NCBI GenBank assembly: GCA_037976565.1
Contig: CP137675.1
Coordinates: forward strand, 23,702,629-23,766,628
DNA: 64,000 nt
Source: Mesocentrotus franciscanus
Lineage: Eukaryota > Echinodermata > Echinoidea > Camarodonta > Strongylocentrotidae
Direction of reading: 5' to 3'
The notes below the pieces were generated by a model that ran no database searches, had not been told where the DNA came from, and worked only from the letters and a program-made list of their open reading frames with translations. A program made the translations under genes and the position numbers. Below are positions 24,949-37,885 of the stretch, piece after piece; within the stretch, counting starts at the first letter, position 1, and every line of letters starts with the position of its first letter.

Positions 24949-25824
24949 GTAAGTCTAGATAGATCTAGATCTACATGTAGACTACACCTAGATCTATATC
25001 TGTTGATGTTTTATAATTATCGATTTTCCAATGTTATTTTATAGTATATAAAATCAGATCTAATTTCCTAAATCAAACTGATAAAGAAAAATTGGACGCA
25101 AACTTTTCGCTGGATTCCAGTCAAAATCTGCTAGTTGACCCCCAACTACATGTAGAGTAGGAGAAGGTTGACAAATGTCAGTTTTATTTTTAAAATTCCC
25201 CATACCAGACGGTTATTTCAATCAACAGGAGTCCTACATATGATGTAGTACCTGTATTAGCGTATAGGGCGGGGGTCATGACTCAGTCAAGAATGGTGGT
25301 GCGGTGGACGTGGACGACCGACCCCGGGGAGGCGCGGCGCGGCTGCTGACCTGTGCATCGGAATTCTCACTGGAGAACACAAAAGCCAATCCCGATTCAC
25401 ATTCAGCTTTCAAGTTCACGTCTCCGTTCTCGTTCTTTTCACAAACACACCACTTACATTACAATTTTTGGTAATTACTCAGATATCCACTCAACAACTG
25501 CAATCAAAGATATCATAAAGGTAACAAAATTCACAAAAATGCATACCTCAACTGGAACTTCTCCTGTAAAGAAAGCTGTCGTTCCACCTAACTAGTTTGA
25601 GGTCTAGCTCTCTAATCTAACAAGAGGCGGCCAAGCGATCAATCAAGATCATGCGAGCTAGATAATTGGCTTCTATTAATTCGGATAAAAGCATACCCGT
25701 GCACCCGGATATCTCGGATTAGACCGGAACTGACAAGACCGAAGCCGTGAGAGGTAATTCAGTCTCATGAAACCTGATGGATTGTGCTGTTTGAGGCATG
25801 TACCGGATAAAACTGTAAGAGAAA

Positions 25825-26730
25825 GAAAGAAAGATACGGTAGATATATAGAAAGAAAGAAACTTCAATTTACTTTTATTTATTTTCTTTCTTTACAATTT
25901 TCGGTCTCGAGCTAAATGAAACTTCCTTCATTTCTAAATTCTTTGGTGTAGAGGCCCTAGCTAAGCTCTCTGAGGCTGTAGCCCTAATACTGGAAAGTGG
26001 AAAGAAAGATAGAAAGAAAAAAAAGGCAAAGAGATAAAGAAAGAAATGAACAATTAAAGGTATTACAAAGTTTTGGTATGGGGTCATGAATTTGGTTCAA
26101 ATGAACATATTGGAAGCATATGTGATTTTACAATATTAAATGATCGTTGTCGCGGTTAAAATCGACCCTAAAGTGATGAAATTGTAAATAATAAACTCTT
26201 TATGTTTTATAGCTTCCTCTCAATACTGATATTACTTTGGCTTTAAAACAATGTTTCTTGACTACAATCGACCGATTTGCTATTCCCATTTAGAAGTAAT
26301 TTATCAGAACTGCATATTCTGAGATTTTCATGGTCGCAGCTACCATGGAATGGCCTTAGGCGCTATTTGAAATATTTGGAATTTACCGGGAGCACCGGTA
26401 AATTTTGATTATTCAATTTGCTCGTAAGCAGAAGTGTTTTAGGGGCTAAATTTTTTAGTGCATATAATACATCCACAGGGGCATCCAGATTATATCGAAA
26501 ATTTAAAGAGTACTATCCATCCAATTTCAAAATTTCCCAAAACTTTGCATTACCTTTAAGGAAAATAAAATAAGGACTGACAGACAGAAAGATAGAAAGA
26601 AAGATAACAACTAAGGGTCTACTTGAAAAAGGGGAAATAAGAAACTTTGAAAAGAAAGTGGGAAAAGAAGAAACTTAAGAAAGAAAAAAGGTAAAAGAAT
26701 AGATAAAGAAAAAGAAAGAAAGAGGGGACA
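25825..26730 (+). repeat. Scattered GAAA-rich tracts
   Basis: Runs of GAAAGAAAGAAAG at 25818-25862, 26000-26050 and 26580-26730, with unique AT-rich sequence between. No gene seen. Confidence 0.7.
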
Positions 26731-27339
26731 AATAAATCAAATAAAGAAATCACAAGCAACACTCCAGAGAGCGCAAAATATAAAAATAAATAACAGTTGT
26801 AGACCTAGCAGTGACTTTAAAGTGAGTTGCTTGCTCCTACCCCAACCCCCTCTATCTCTCCTAGATTCTCTGTTATTCATCTTTTTGTCCCCAAAATGCC
26901 TCTGTTCACCCAGGCCTATACGTGCCCCTTTTCCGCTCTCAATAAGGCATCAGTCTACCCCGTCACCCCCCCCCCTCCATTTTCTCGTACAAAAATGTGC
27001 CTCATTAAGCACCCTTTTACTGAGCTCCGAATATCCGATCGGTTTTCTGTCGTAGGCTTATTGGGGTCTCCGGAAAAAAATGTTAAATGTTGGAGATAGG
27101 AGCCAGTGAAAGGAAGGGCACAATCTAGTCACTGTGTGGCCCTTTCTCAGTTTTCAAAGCATAATCGTGCTCCATTGACCATTCCAATGCTATACCAAAT
27201 GCACCTTTTATCCACTAGAAAGGGCCCTCAAGTAATCTACCCATTTGAGCACACAACCTCCTTTAATTACTGCAGAAATGTTCACACTTCTTTTCACCCC
27301 TCATGTGAACATATAAAGTGCCCTTAATTACGCAAGGCA

Positions 27340-27598
27340 GGGGCGGATCCAGCCGGCGGTAAGGGAGGGGGCCGAAAAAGGGGCCCACTTCGTGCCAAAA
27401 ATTTGAAAACCGTGCCGACCGATTTTTCGCTCAGTGGGGGTATGGGGTAATGAGCACAATTTTTTTTTTTGGCCTCCAAATTTTTTTTAACACCCCTTGA
27501 GCGCCAGGGAGGGGCCCATCTTCATTTTTAACAAAAGGGTGTTTTTACCTGTCTTTTCTAGGAGGGGCTCGGGCCCCGCCCCTGGATCCGCCACTGAC
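27340..27598. repeat. GGATCC-bounded G-rich repeat
   Basis: Begins GGGGCGGATCCAGCCGGCGG and ends with the inverted CCCTGGATCCGCCACTG. Inside is GGGTGTTTTTACCTGTCTTT, also present at 53.6 and 53.87 kb. Non-coding. Confidence 0.7.
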
Positions 27599-28257
27599 GC
27601 AAGGTACCATCCTCAGTCGGACTCATGCCGGAACCTACTTTTCAAATCAAAACTACAGGGTCAGGAGGACAGGGAGGAGGAAATGTTTAAAAAAATGCTC
27701 ATTCATTCATAACTTTTTTTTCTCCAAAACGTGAAATTAAAAGTGTGCCCCCGGTACTAATTCTGTCCTTTTGGAGATTCATTAAAATAATGACTCCTTT
27801 TCAAAGCACCCCTTTACTCCAATGTTCAAAATATGCATCTTTAAATGCCAATAAGTTCACATAGGGACTGCACAGACACCCATGACATCCTTCACCCTGT
27901 TTTTCACGTGAAGCATTTATTATGTACTTGTAGGAAACTTAATTGTGGCACTATCCTTGCTACATTTAAAATGGTGCAAAAGGCTTGACGCGTTAATCTT
28001 TCCTTTTTTTCCCTTATTTATGGGGAATATTGCAGTAAATAATTTCACAGCAATTAAAAAAAAAAACACTGAACAAAAAACCATTATGACGAGACGTCTT
28101 GCCTAGCTCTCCCCACTCCCGATGCAAATATGAGGGAGGGGTGAAAAGGTACATGAAAGGAGCGAGGAGAGAGAGAGAGAGAGAGAGAGCGCGAGATGGA
28201 GGAGGCAGTTTGTGGGTAAATATTTGAGAGTATTTTACTTGTAGTCTGTCGTCACCT

Positions 28258-28416
28258 GATCCACAAACTCTCCAATGGTTAATCCAGGGAGATCGCAGTG
28301 CACTCTCCCTGGTTTTTCCTTCTCCAATGCGTCTATTGGTCATTAGTTGCTGGATACTCCCAGGATAATCCAGGGAGGTTGGCAATCGTATTCTCCGTGT
28401 ACACAAGGCTGCTCCC
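28258..28416 (+). repeat. 159-bp repeat, copy 1 (inverted partner at 59925-60081)
   Basis: From ATCCACAAACTC to GGCTGCTCCC the sequence is almost identical to the reverse complement of 59925-60081, differing mainly near AATGGTTAATCC. It contains internal short palindromes of TCCCTGG/CCAGGGA. No coding frame is evident. The long ORF over the minus strand here is repeat-derived. Confidence 0.85.
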
Positions 28417-28519
28417 GCGTAGGTATACGCGCGCATGCATTGCCCACGTTGCATGCATGCCATCAAGACCTGCGAAATTGCGGAATTCCGGCTAGCGAAA
28501 GCCCCAGGAAACCTGCAGG

Positions 28520-28693
28520 GCTATAGGGAGCTCGCTCTAGCTCACAGTGAGAGTAACGGAGATTGTGAGGCCTGACCCGGCTGAGCCCGGCGCGGCTGCT
28601 GCATGTAAACGAACTGTGGTAGATCCACTCACGGTACCTGCGAGAAGCAGTGCAGTATAGACGACAATATCTCAGCCTTACACAGGATATAAC
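28520..28693 (+). other. Possible untranslated first exon, plus strand
   Basis: CpG-rich stretch (CCCGGCTGAGCCCGGCGCGG, about 28575) unlike the AT-rich surroundings, followed by a strong donor ATATAAC/GTGAGTTTC at 28694. No ATG-initiated reading frame crosses the donor convincingly. It may start a plus-strand transcript; splice-site evidence only. Confidence 0.3.
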
Positions 28694-29356
28694 GTGAGTT
28701 TCTTTAAAATCTGTTTGATCTAATTCTATGTCTGGAATGTAGAAAAAATCACTGTCTACATGCAGTAGATCTACAGCCTAATTTAATGTTAATTGATGAT
28801 AGATCTACTCGCTGTATGTAATCATGTTTGTTATTGTTAATTTGTAATGGGAGCTGAGAAAGGGGCGCCGGGGGTGGTGGCACCTGCTATAGGACCAGGC
28901 ATAAACAGAAATAGCCATCTGGTATGGGGAATTCTTTAATAAAACTGACTCCTGTCTACCTTTTCCGTACACAGACGGTACTGTTTGTAGCTACACACAA
29001 CTGGGGGGTGTGGATAATGGCTGACTTTTGTCACAATCCGACACATAAAGTTTTGTCTCCGCGCCCCAGTCTTTCTGGTCTTGGTTTGATTTAGAAAACA
29101 ATGATTAAGAATCTAAATTTGAAAGCAAATAGGTCGAGATCTAATTTTCATTAAAAGGGTCTATATAGACTACTATAAAAATTATTGGCACTATAATGAT
29201 GTACTTTCGCACCGGCTTGCTTCATTCCATCACATGCAAATTGTGTGTACAGTATAAGGAGTGGGAATGAGAAACGAATACATGCATGTGCATGATGGAA
29301 TGGAGCACACGGTTGCACATGCACCTATATGGTGGGGCAAAACTTGGCAATAGTTC

Positions 29357-29582
29357 ATTAGCGTCAATCCAAGGGGGACATGTCCCACCCCCGATTTTTC
29401 AATCAGGGGGACATCATATTAAATGTCCCCCCATGTTTTGTCAGAAAAGAACGGGCACCACCAGGAACTACTAAAGAAAACGTTAAAAAATGTGTTCTCC
29501 TTACCCCCGCTGATTTGCCCCTGAATATTTGTTCACGGATTGCCCCCCATGCTCAAGCTCGGATTGACGCCCTTGATTAGCG
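29357..29582. mobile_element. Short TIR element flanked by ATTAGCG
   Basis: GCGTCAATCC (29361-29370) is inverted as GGATTGACGC (29561-29570), and ATTAGCG occurs at both outer edges (29357-29363, 29576-29582). The inside is C/G-rich (GGGGGACATGTCCC, TGTCCCCCC). Looks like a small non-autonomous DNA element. Confidence 0.55.
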
Positions 29583-30488
29583 CCAACAATCGATATTAGA
29601 GACTGAAGTGTGAAGCTTTGCCTTTTCTAATATAAGTTTAGGTCAATTAGACCAGCACCAGGCAGAACCAGGGACATAGACATATTCAAGCTACATTTTA
29701 GTTAAACACTTACACTGAACTCCTTTCCTTTACCTGGGGTGGTGTTATGCTGCACAATTAAGGCATTCTCATGACATAAGCCACTTTACTGCTCATTCAT
29801 TTTGTATGTACATTTGCAGGTGTACTTGTTCATTGCATGTCTGGCTAAGCCTATGTGACCCTCTTCATGCCAATGGCATTCAAAGATTTATGAAACACTG
29901 TATGTACACTTCTTTGAATTACTGTTTGAAATCAACTGTCCAGGTAACCGCCCTGTCCGGATATACGGCATGTGTGTAGAATTGTTACTTCCACAGGATT
30001 TCAGGTTGTTGTGACACTAACATCATTTTCCGTAACATAGATCTAGATCAGCGTTTTTAAACCAGGAAGCCATGGCACATGGAGGTGCTGCAAGACATCT
30101 CTAGGGGTGTGATAAATATGTTTGTTTTGATTATAAAAAAAACTAATATTAGAAACCACTAGAGTGCATACATTTCACGAGGAAATAAGGTTTTAAAGAT
30201 AATAAAGTGTCTTTCTTCCTCGTTCGCTTTGCTCCTTGCAACCTTTTGAAAACATGATGCTTTCAGGCAGTAAATTAAGTGCCCGAATAGCCTTCTATTT
30301 TACAGCGTGGTGCCAAATTTATATCATTGTTTATACCATGCATGTTTTACTCACTTGCAACATTATGGATAATTCTAGGCAATGAGATGGCAGAATATCC
30401 ACATATAATGATTTTTGTATTCAAGTATTCAGGAGCCAGGTGCATGCACACTTAATTCTGTATTTTATGTAGTGTGTTATTTATTAAG

Positions 30489-30992
30489 TAAAATTTATTA
30501 TTATTATTAAGTAGGCCTATTAGCGTCACCTGTGCCTGAAAGGCAGCGAACTGAATCACTGTAACCCTTGCTCTTGGGCCTCTCCTCCCAGTGTAACTGA
30601 TTGGGGTGTGCAGGTGGACCACTACACCGGGTTTTCCCTACTCTTATACAAATAGTACAGTGGGTTCTTACCATGCAAGGTTGTGACCCCCACTCAGTGT
30701 TATTTAGGGTGCGCGTATGCATGTTCCCTCCCTTTGAAAGCACCCCTAAGTCCGGTGTGTAAAGTCAATACGGGCCGATATGTTGTGTATTACGAGCCAG
30801 ACTGAAAAGTACCCCTTTACCGTAGATTTTGGGAACATGAATGCGGTCCCTCCGTTCCCGGAGTGGGGAGAAACAGGGAGTGGCACGTTAACACACAAGG
30901 CGGACTTCAGTCATCCGCCTTGTTGGAATCAAATTACGATCTTTGGTTTGACAGGCAGAGGATTTACCAACTGAGCCAACTCCCCTCCTCCA
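30489..30992 (-). mobile_element. tRNA-derived SINE
   Basis: On the minus strand the head reads GGAGTTGGCTCAGTTGGTAA and so on, a near-consensus tRNA A box (TGGCTCAGTTGG). About 30 bases later GATCGTAATTTGATTCC resembles a degraded B box (GGTTCGAATCC). The roughly 400-bp body continues to a TAA-repeat tail (plus-strand TTATTATTATTATTAA at 30495-30510). Internal pol III promoter, non-tRNA body and short-repeat tail are the standard SINE layout. Part of the middle (about 30.7-30.85 kb) may be a later insertion. It does not fold as an intact tRNA, so no tRNA gene is called. Confidence 0.72.
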
Positions 30993-31925
30993 GTGTCAGA
31001 GTGACGCAAAATGATTCTTCTGTAATTGAATTTGAGATTGGGGTTACACAAAAAAAATTGTTTCATAAAAGGTTGCTGTGCATGACCTAAAAGAGGTTGA
31101 AAATGCTGAATTAGATAACATTTCAGAGTACAGCCCCAGGATTGTACACAGGGCGCGATCCGGGGACACCCCCAAATTTTTAGGGAATCGTCCTCCCCAG
31201 AAAATTTGAAAAAAATTCCTCCCCCCAAAAAAAAAATGTATAACAATTAAACACTGACTAAAGACTGCAACACACTTTTAGGCTCTGGAGGGCCCAAGAG
31301 AGCAGCGTTTAGACTAATACAAATGCAAAAATCTTCTCACTCGGTTGCTACGGTCCCTCGCATACTATCCTTCAAAATGTACACATGCATATTGTAGAAA
31401 ATAAAAGTGCAGTTTGAAAAAAGTATATTGCTTGTTTTTATACTATGGTTTTGCTAAGGAATGTAATTTTTTGTAATACAACAAAACTTCAAAAACCCGT
31501 GAGGGGGTAGTAATTTCCGTCACCTTCGCCCCTATTTTTGAAGTGGATTATTGATGCATGTGTACAGTGTATGATTTTGTTCAACCAAATCAACCATGTC
31601 ATTAGATTAGGTCCTGAGTTGTTCTATTAGTTTAAAATGACATTTATTACTTAGTTGTGAAGGGTATAGGCCAAAGTTTACACGTAGACTAAAAATTAAT
31701 GCAGAATATTGATTTTGCAGTAGATTGATGTAAATTTCATCCCAATTTGAATCCAATAATAATACAAGAATCTATAAAAATGTCTAAAATCTTAGGTCTC
31801 CCTTATTCTCATTGCACAGTATAAACCTCGAAAGATTGGCACATCATACATGTCCCATTGTCTGTGTTTGTATTATCAGGGTGCATAGAAGCATAGACAT
31901 ATTGACGGATCTTCTTCTGAGAATA

Positions 31926-32064
31926 GACTACGTCTGGCTCCACTGACCGTCTTGTACAGAGACTGAAGTGCGTCATACGGCATAGTGAGGGGAGGTTACG
32001 TCTGTGCATTCCAAGTGTGATTGGCCGTCTCATCATGCTCAGCAGCTTCACGAAAACCTGACAG
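31926..32064 (+). other. Possible 5' exon/promoter copy B
   Basis: Uninterrupted version of the 24.4-kb segment: GACTACGTCTGGCTCCACTG, AGACTGAAGTGCGTCATAC, then CAGCAGCTTCACGAAAACC and a strong donor ACAG/GTAAGTCC. Downstream both copies share AACCCATACCAGAC-like sequence (25.2 and 32.28 kb). Non-coding as far as can be seen. Confidence 0.3.
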
Positions 32065-32518
32065 GTAAGTCCTTATATTTATTTAGTTTAACATTGATTT
32101 TCATTTTTCAATATTATTTTTATAGTGTAGGAGAATAAGATATAGGCCTAGTTCCAGTGATGTTGTTGATTTCTTAATCAAGACATAAAGCCGAGGAAAA
32201 GAAAAACTAGGGACAAACTTATTGCCAGATTGTGGCAAAAATCGTCAGTTAAATCCACTGTAGTTATGGCCACAAGGGAACCCATACCAGACACTTTTTA
32301 TGGACCCTTGGTCAGATGGAACTTTCAGCCTCAGTCATATCTATAGTCTCTTTGTCATGGCTCATTTCAATTACATGTGTATGGTTCCGGGGTGTGGTTA
32401 ATGTCAGCTCCAGTGTCCTACATGTGTATTAAACTACATACATGGCTTCTGACACATGTGCAAGGTTATCCATAACCCTGACTAACCTTGTACTTTTTCA
32501 CTGCTGTGATACCCTACA

Positions 32519-32636
32519 AGCCGTATCAGGACAATCACCCCCTTGACAATCCCCCCAGAATTCCCCCGAGGACAACCACCCAGAGGAAAACTACCCCGGA
32601 AAATAACCCCAGTGGACAATTATACCTCCCCCACCC
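32519..32636. repeat. GGACAA(T/C)..CCCC degenerate repeat block
   Basis: CCGTATCAGGACAATCACCC followed by several CCCC..GACAAC and GAAAAC blocks, the same vocabulary and leading GCCGTATCAGGACAAT as the 48.57-kb element. Probably half of that foldback family. Confidence 0.5.
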
Positions 32637-34540
32637 GTGAAAAAACCCTTATACAATGGATGACTAGAATTTCATTTATGGAGAGACGGTGCCAGGTTTA
32701 AAATAAAATGTCAGAGGTAAAAATGTCAAGGTAATAATGTCAGATGTAAAAATGTGAGAGGTACAAATAAATGTAGGGGGAGGGGGAATTAGTGCCGTCA
32801 TAATATCTAAGCACTTTATCACACAAAATGTCAAGATGTAAGCTACTGGGCTAGTCTATTATATTCCCTTCTTCCATATCATAATGTATATTTTATAAAT
32901 GACTGTCACTGTGGTGTATTGTACTTAATTGTACATGTCCTGAGGACGTACAATGTGGAAAAAAATTGAAACTGATATTTTGTGATCAGGTTTTCATATA
33001 TGAATTTCTAACATTTGTTTCGATTTTCTCAGTTGGTTGATGTTTTGATGTTTATTTGGTTTTGAGGAAGTAAGTACATAGAATATTAAGATTGAAATGC
33101 CAAAACATGAATAATATTATTCAAAAGCTACATTTTTAAGAGTTCCAGTGAGAATCTACTTCTTACATGTACCGGTAGGTTGTGCAAACACGTGCATATA
33201 TATGGAGTTAAACTGCATATGAACCCAAAGCTTTAGGACACTGTAGCATTAAAAACATTTTTACAGAAAATGCTCCAAAGAAGTAAGGTACATACATGTA
33301 TATGTATAAGAATTGCTAAAGCCCCTTTTGGAAAACCCTTTTTTTTGGGGGGGGGTCAGTTTTCAGGAAGGGTATATAGGGTTTATGTGTGCCTTTTTGT
33401 TTTAATTGTAATAAGGTCATTGGCCCTCTTGCTCCTCTTTTTCTCCCTTTAAAAAAAAAATAATTTCTTTGGACCCTTAGGGGAGGGGGCGTCCGCCACT
33501 CGTTATTAAAGGTGGAAAACTGACTATGGCCATCTTTTTTTAAAAATTCAAACAATTGTACCAGAAAAACAAAAGATAGTCTAAATAAATCAATGGGTTT
33601 GTCTAGAACAAAAGGATATCTTAGACTTCGACTACATGTACATGAAATCCAGCATTATGTTATAATTGTAGTAGAATATGGGCCATGTTATTTTAGGTGC
33701 TTGCATGAAAGAAAGAAATCACTAAATGTAAAAGTTTGTCTCAAAACGTCAATTTTTAGATTAGATACAAGTGTTTCTGTAAATTTCATACTGACTCTAG
33801 ATTTGTGCAGCTACATGAACATTGTAGTCCCCAAAATCTCCAGCTAGATTATGTGAGATTTAATTGTTGTTCAATTAGTTTGAATGCAGAACTGAACAAA
33901 GTCTCTCCAAAATACCTTCCTTTACCCTTTTGCCAATAACTTCCACGTACTTGTAAGTACACAAGGGGTTAAACTATGTAGCAGCAACAGTTTTGAATTG
34001 TGAGTGTACAAGTTTGAAAATCATCACTAGGTTAATAGTCCTTCTCAACCAAAAATTATTTTCGAAATAGTAGTCATAAAACTTGTTTGAAAATGCTTCA
34101 TTTTAATAGATGGCACATATTGCACTACAATACATCTAGGAACCTGAGAACCCTTAAACAAGCCCTTGAGCCCCAGCCACAAGAGACTTTGTCATTTGCA
34201 TACATCAGTTCATACTGATTCCACATTCCAATTTTACATGTTTGAATATTTGTTTGTGGACCACCCTGAACATGTGAAAGAAAAGCCTGTTTAAAGTCTA
34301 AATTAGTCTATAACAGTATTATAAGAGAGTTGTGATGTTTTAAAAGTGGTGATGGATTCCCTTCTGCTTTCATGATAGTAATTTCATGAAGTAATTTTGG
34401 AACTCGACTTATTTAAGTCAAATGCATCTAGAATGGTCTAGAAATCAAATTTGCCAGAAATTGTTAATATTTCTTAAGCTAGATAAATAAGAGGACCCAA
34501 AATTCCTTTTAAAGTATATACATGTTTCTATACTAGGAAA

Positions 34541-34606
34541 GTTAGGATACTCAGGAGAAGGGATTTATAAATCCAATTATAAATCCCTTCTCCTGAGTAT
34601 CCTAAC
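34541..34606. repeat. Perfect 30-bp stem, 6-nt loop hairpin
   Basis: The left arm 34541-34570 (GTTAGGATACTCAGGAGAAG...) and the right arm 34577-34606 (...CTCCTGAGTATCCTAAC) are exact reverse complements over 30 bases, separated by ATCCAA. It could be a hairpin-RNA source, a very small foldback element, or an inverted duplication from template switching. No transcription evidence is visible. Confidence 0.9.
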
Positions 34607-35989
34607 CATTGAATAGTATTAATTACCCAAGATGTAACTAACCATGGTCAGTTATCTTCCCATGGCCATGATATTTTGCAATTTCTTTCAATATTCATAC
34701 AAATAGAGCAAACTAAGGCATAATTTTTGTTATTAATTACGTGTGCAAAGTTATTCTTTGCGTAATTTTTTTACTTCAAATAAACAGGTTCTCTATTTTG
34801 ATCCCATTTCCACTATGTTGCTCTACGTGATAAAGATATCCCTTCTGCAAATACGATCTCCTACACATAATAATGGGTCTTCCTTTTTGGTTTGATATAT
34901 TATGTAATATGTAGAGCCATCCCTTGGCTTTAGTCTTTTAAGGGGGCATTTGTTTTCTCCACCCTCCTCTGTGCAAAATTAATGACTGCGATGGATTGGA
35001 ACAAGCTTTATAGTGACTTTGAGACCAAATTTGTGGACCGTCCAAAACAAGGTTTGGCAAAACTTTATTTTATCTATAGTTGCCATGTCAAATGATAATC
35101 ACAGCTGGCACTAATATGATAGGATTTTACAGGGCATCTCCAAAAATATGCAACAAGATGTTGATTGGCAACAAGATGTGGATTGGCAACATCTTAAACA
35201 GCACTTAATATTCATCCATTTCGTCAGTAGTGCTGTCATAGTATCTACTGAATACTCTTTATGAATAGCACAAGGATCTAAAATGCAAAGTTAGGATTGT
35301 TTTGCTAGTTGTATCATATTTTAGATGTTACAAAGAAAGCATGATGCATGGCATCAGAGCACAAGAAGTGTATACTGTTGCTTCTGCATGTCACAACAAA
35401 CATTTTGATTGAATTAATTCTAACTCATTGTTTCGTGGAGAAATCATCACTGATACATTTCAGATTGCTATTTCATTAGCAATGTCTGAAATGTCATGAA
35501 TATATATTTGTTGAAATACATAAGTACAGAACCAAAGAAAGTGCTCCAAGGAATTTCTGATGCAAATAATTTTGCTTACTTCTTATTTATGCTTTTAAAC
35601 TTACATGTAAATAAAATAATGCAGGTCCAAAATTCTCTTTGGTTTAAAATATGTTAAACCATATTGCAGTGAAGTACATGTTGAGTGGAATTGTAAATGT
35701 ACCATGGTAGTGGGCCTACAATGTATACTGGATAGATGTGATCTGAAGATTTTTGTATAGTATATTATTATGGAGATTCATCTAGCGGTCGTTATGAGTA
35801 GAGATCTACACGTCTTTGCAGATTCTACCTTCCCTCTCTCTCTGTCTACCATTCATCCCTCTTTTTTCTCTTTTTCTCTTTTTCTCTCTCTCATTTGCTC
35901 CTACTGTCTCTTCCTCTTCCTGATCGGAAGAAGTTGCGGTATTGTCATTTACATCAGTTTGTTATTTATGTATGAATGCATCTATGATG

Positions 35990-36198
35990 TGACTCAGAAT
36001 GAAGTTTTGTTATGTATTGTCTGCTGAAAGCTGGAATGGTGTACACTCATTCTTGTTCAACATTAAATTAACACCTTTTGGCTCTCAGCATACAAAATCA
36101 TGTTTATGCCTATGTTATATTGTATGTAACACCAATGGGATACAAATTTCTGTATTACAAATGTATTATGAAAAATAAAACTTGAATCTTGAAACTTG
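35990..36198 (+). mobile_element. Possible LINE 3' end or polyadenylated 3' terminus
   Basis: Ends ATTATGAAAAATAAAACTTG and then AATCTTGAAACTTG, with AATAAA at 36174-36179 and a short CTTGAA repeat. Either the 3' tail of a LINE copy or the 3' end of a plus-strand transcript. Confidence 0.3.
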
Positions 36199-36323
36199 TA
36201 AATGTATATATACATTGTAGACTAAGCATGCTTAATTAAATTCCTTTGCCTTTTATTTATTTTACATGTTTTTACTGATTGTATCTATTTCTATATTTTT
36301 CGTTTGTATAACCCTAACTACAG

Positions 36324-36450
36324 TCTTCTTTGGAGCCAAATGACAGACGTTTGCGGTGGTATACAGCTGAAATGGAATTTCCCTTCAACCATACAACATT
36401 TCAGGGCTTATATCTCAGAAATTAGGGTTAGCTCAAGTAGCAATAGCAGG
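36324..36450 (+). other. Candidate exon of a plus-strand transcript
   Basis: Branch-like CCCTAAC and acceptor CTACAG/TCTTCT, with a possible donor AGCAG/GTACAT. The first frame is open for 33 codons (SSLEPNDRRLRWYTAEMEFP...) and then stops before the donor. No homology recognised. Confidence 0.22.
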
Positions 36451-37778
36451 TACATGTAATAATGCTATGTTTTATTTTATTTACTTGTTACATTTGCTGA
36501 AGACTCTGAAGTCCTTTCCCGGAAGATCATTCGAAGCAAAAGTATGTTCAGTTAATGTTCATACGACCTGTTTTCATAAAGTTTTCCTGTGAAATATCAT
36601 GAGTTTTAGTCCAATTCCCCCCCCCCCTCTTTTTTTGTTGCTCTTCTTGCTCCTTTATATGTGAGCTAGCCCATAGACCCACTGTACGCTGTATATTTAG
36701 GTCTTTTTAATTGAAAATGAAAACATTGCTTTCTTCAGTCAATAATATGCAACATATGCATAATTCACATATATTGGGGATATGTTACCCAAAAATACAT
36801 AAGAACAAATTGCGATAATGAAATAAAGTGTGGAGGAGTGGATCTGAGCTAGAAAACCAAGGAAAATGCAGTCCAGGCTACGCACTTATAGCAATAGGAA
36901 AAGATTTAGGCTTCACTCAAGTCATGATGTAATGAAGTGTTAAATATCGGGTCTGGTACTTGCAGACTAATAGGGGAGCTAGAGAGGGACCTTGTATACC
37001 ATGGACCTATGTTGTATACCCATAGCAGAAATTTAAGTCATGTTATGATTAATGGTGTAGGAAGCCAAATAGATATCGAATCTCAAATGTAACTTGTCAT
37101 CTTTTATCTCATAGAGCTACAATTATAATAACAGCTATGGTTGTAGTCTTATTTAAGAAATAGCATATGGAATGTCACTAAAATTAAGTCAAAATTTGTT
37201 TACTCCATTCACAAGTTGCTAATTTGCTTTTAATACCCTATTGTACATTCCATAGAAATCATGTTCGCAATACAGCTTTGTGATGAATGCACATTTAAAA
37301 GGTGATGTGCAAGGCCATTGAAATTGCCTGTGTTTAAGTAGTTGCTATGGTGTCGTTTGGTCGATTAAGACTTTAAGCATTCATAAATTATTTTATTTTG
37401 TATAGGATTTTCCTCAAACTTTTACTGAGTTTTGTCTGTCATTTCTCGGCTATCAAGTTCATCAGTGTGTGTAGTGAATCTTCCCTCTCTTTTAAATACA
37501 CTTTTTCATTATGATTAACATTTATAGATTCTCTAATGCATGGAACTAGCCTCTTTGCAAGTAATTACTTACTTATTTTTATGATTTCAATACTTGTTTT
37601 ACAAATATTGTAATGCTGACTCTAATAACACAGTACTGGAATTGTTATGTACCTACTTTACGTCCACTCGTAAACTTTATCATAGTCAGGAAGATAACCA
37701 GCTAAACAATGATCATGATTCTATTAAACTATAATTATGCACATGTAATGTAATGTTTCAATTAAATCTTATTTACAG

Positions 37779-37885
37779 AAAAGGAAAACAACAAGTGGCA
37801 CTATTCATGTATTCCTCCCAAGTACTCCTGCCAATCTTGCCTTGGCTGAACTTTCCTGAAAGACTGAGTCAATGACAAATTTAAG
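37779..37885 (+). other. Candidate exon of a plus-strand transcript
   Basis: Acceptor ATCTTATTTACAG and donor TTTAAG/GTAATT enclose 107 nt. One frame reads KRKTTSGTIHVFLPSTPANL and stops soon after (AELS, TGA). It may pair with the segment at 38351, which ends near a poly(A) signal; probably non-coding or UTR. Confidence 0.28.

Noticed and set aside
28014..28466. 150-aa minus-strand ORF
   Set aside because: Covers a GA microsatellite and the 159-bp inverted repeat; not conserved as a reading frame in the second copy.
30900..30992. Intact tRNA gene
   Set aside because: Box A is good but box B and stem pairing are degraded, and a SINE body follows; called as a SINE.
37779..37885. GTIHVFLP resembling the start of a Raf Ras-binding domain
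   Set aside because: Similarity ends after eight residues and a stop follows; chance.
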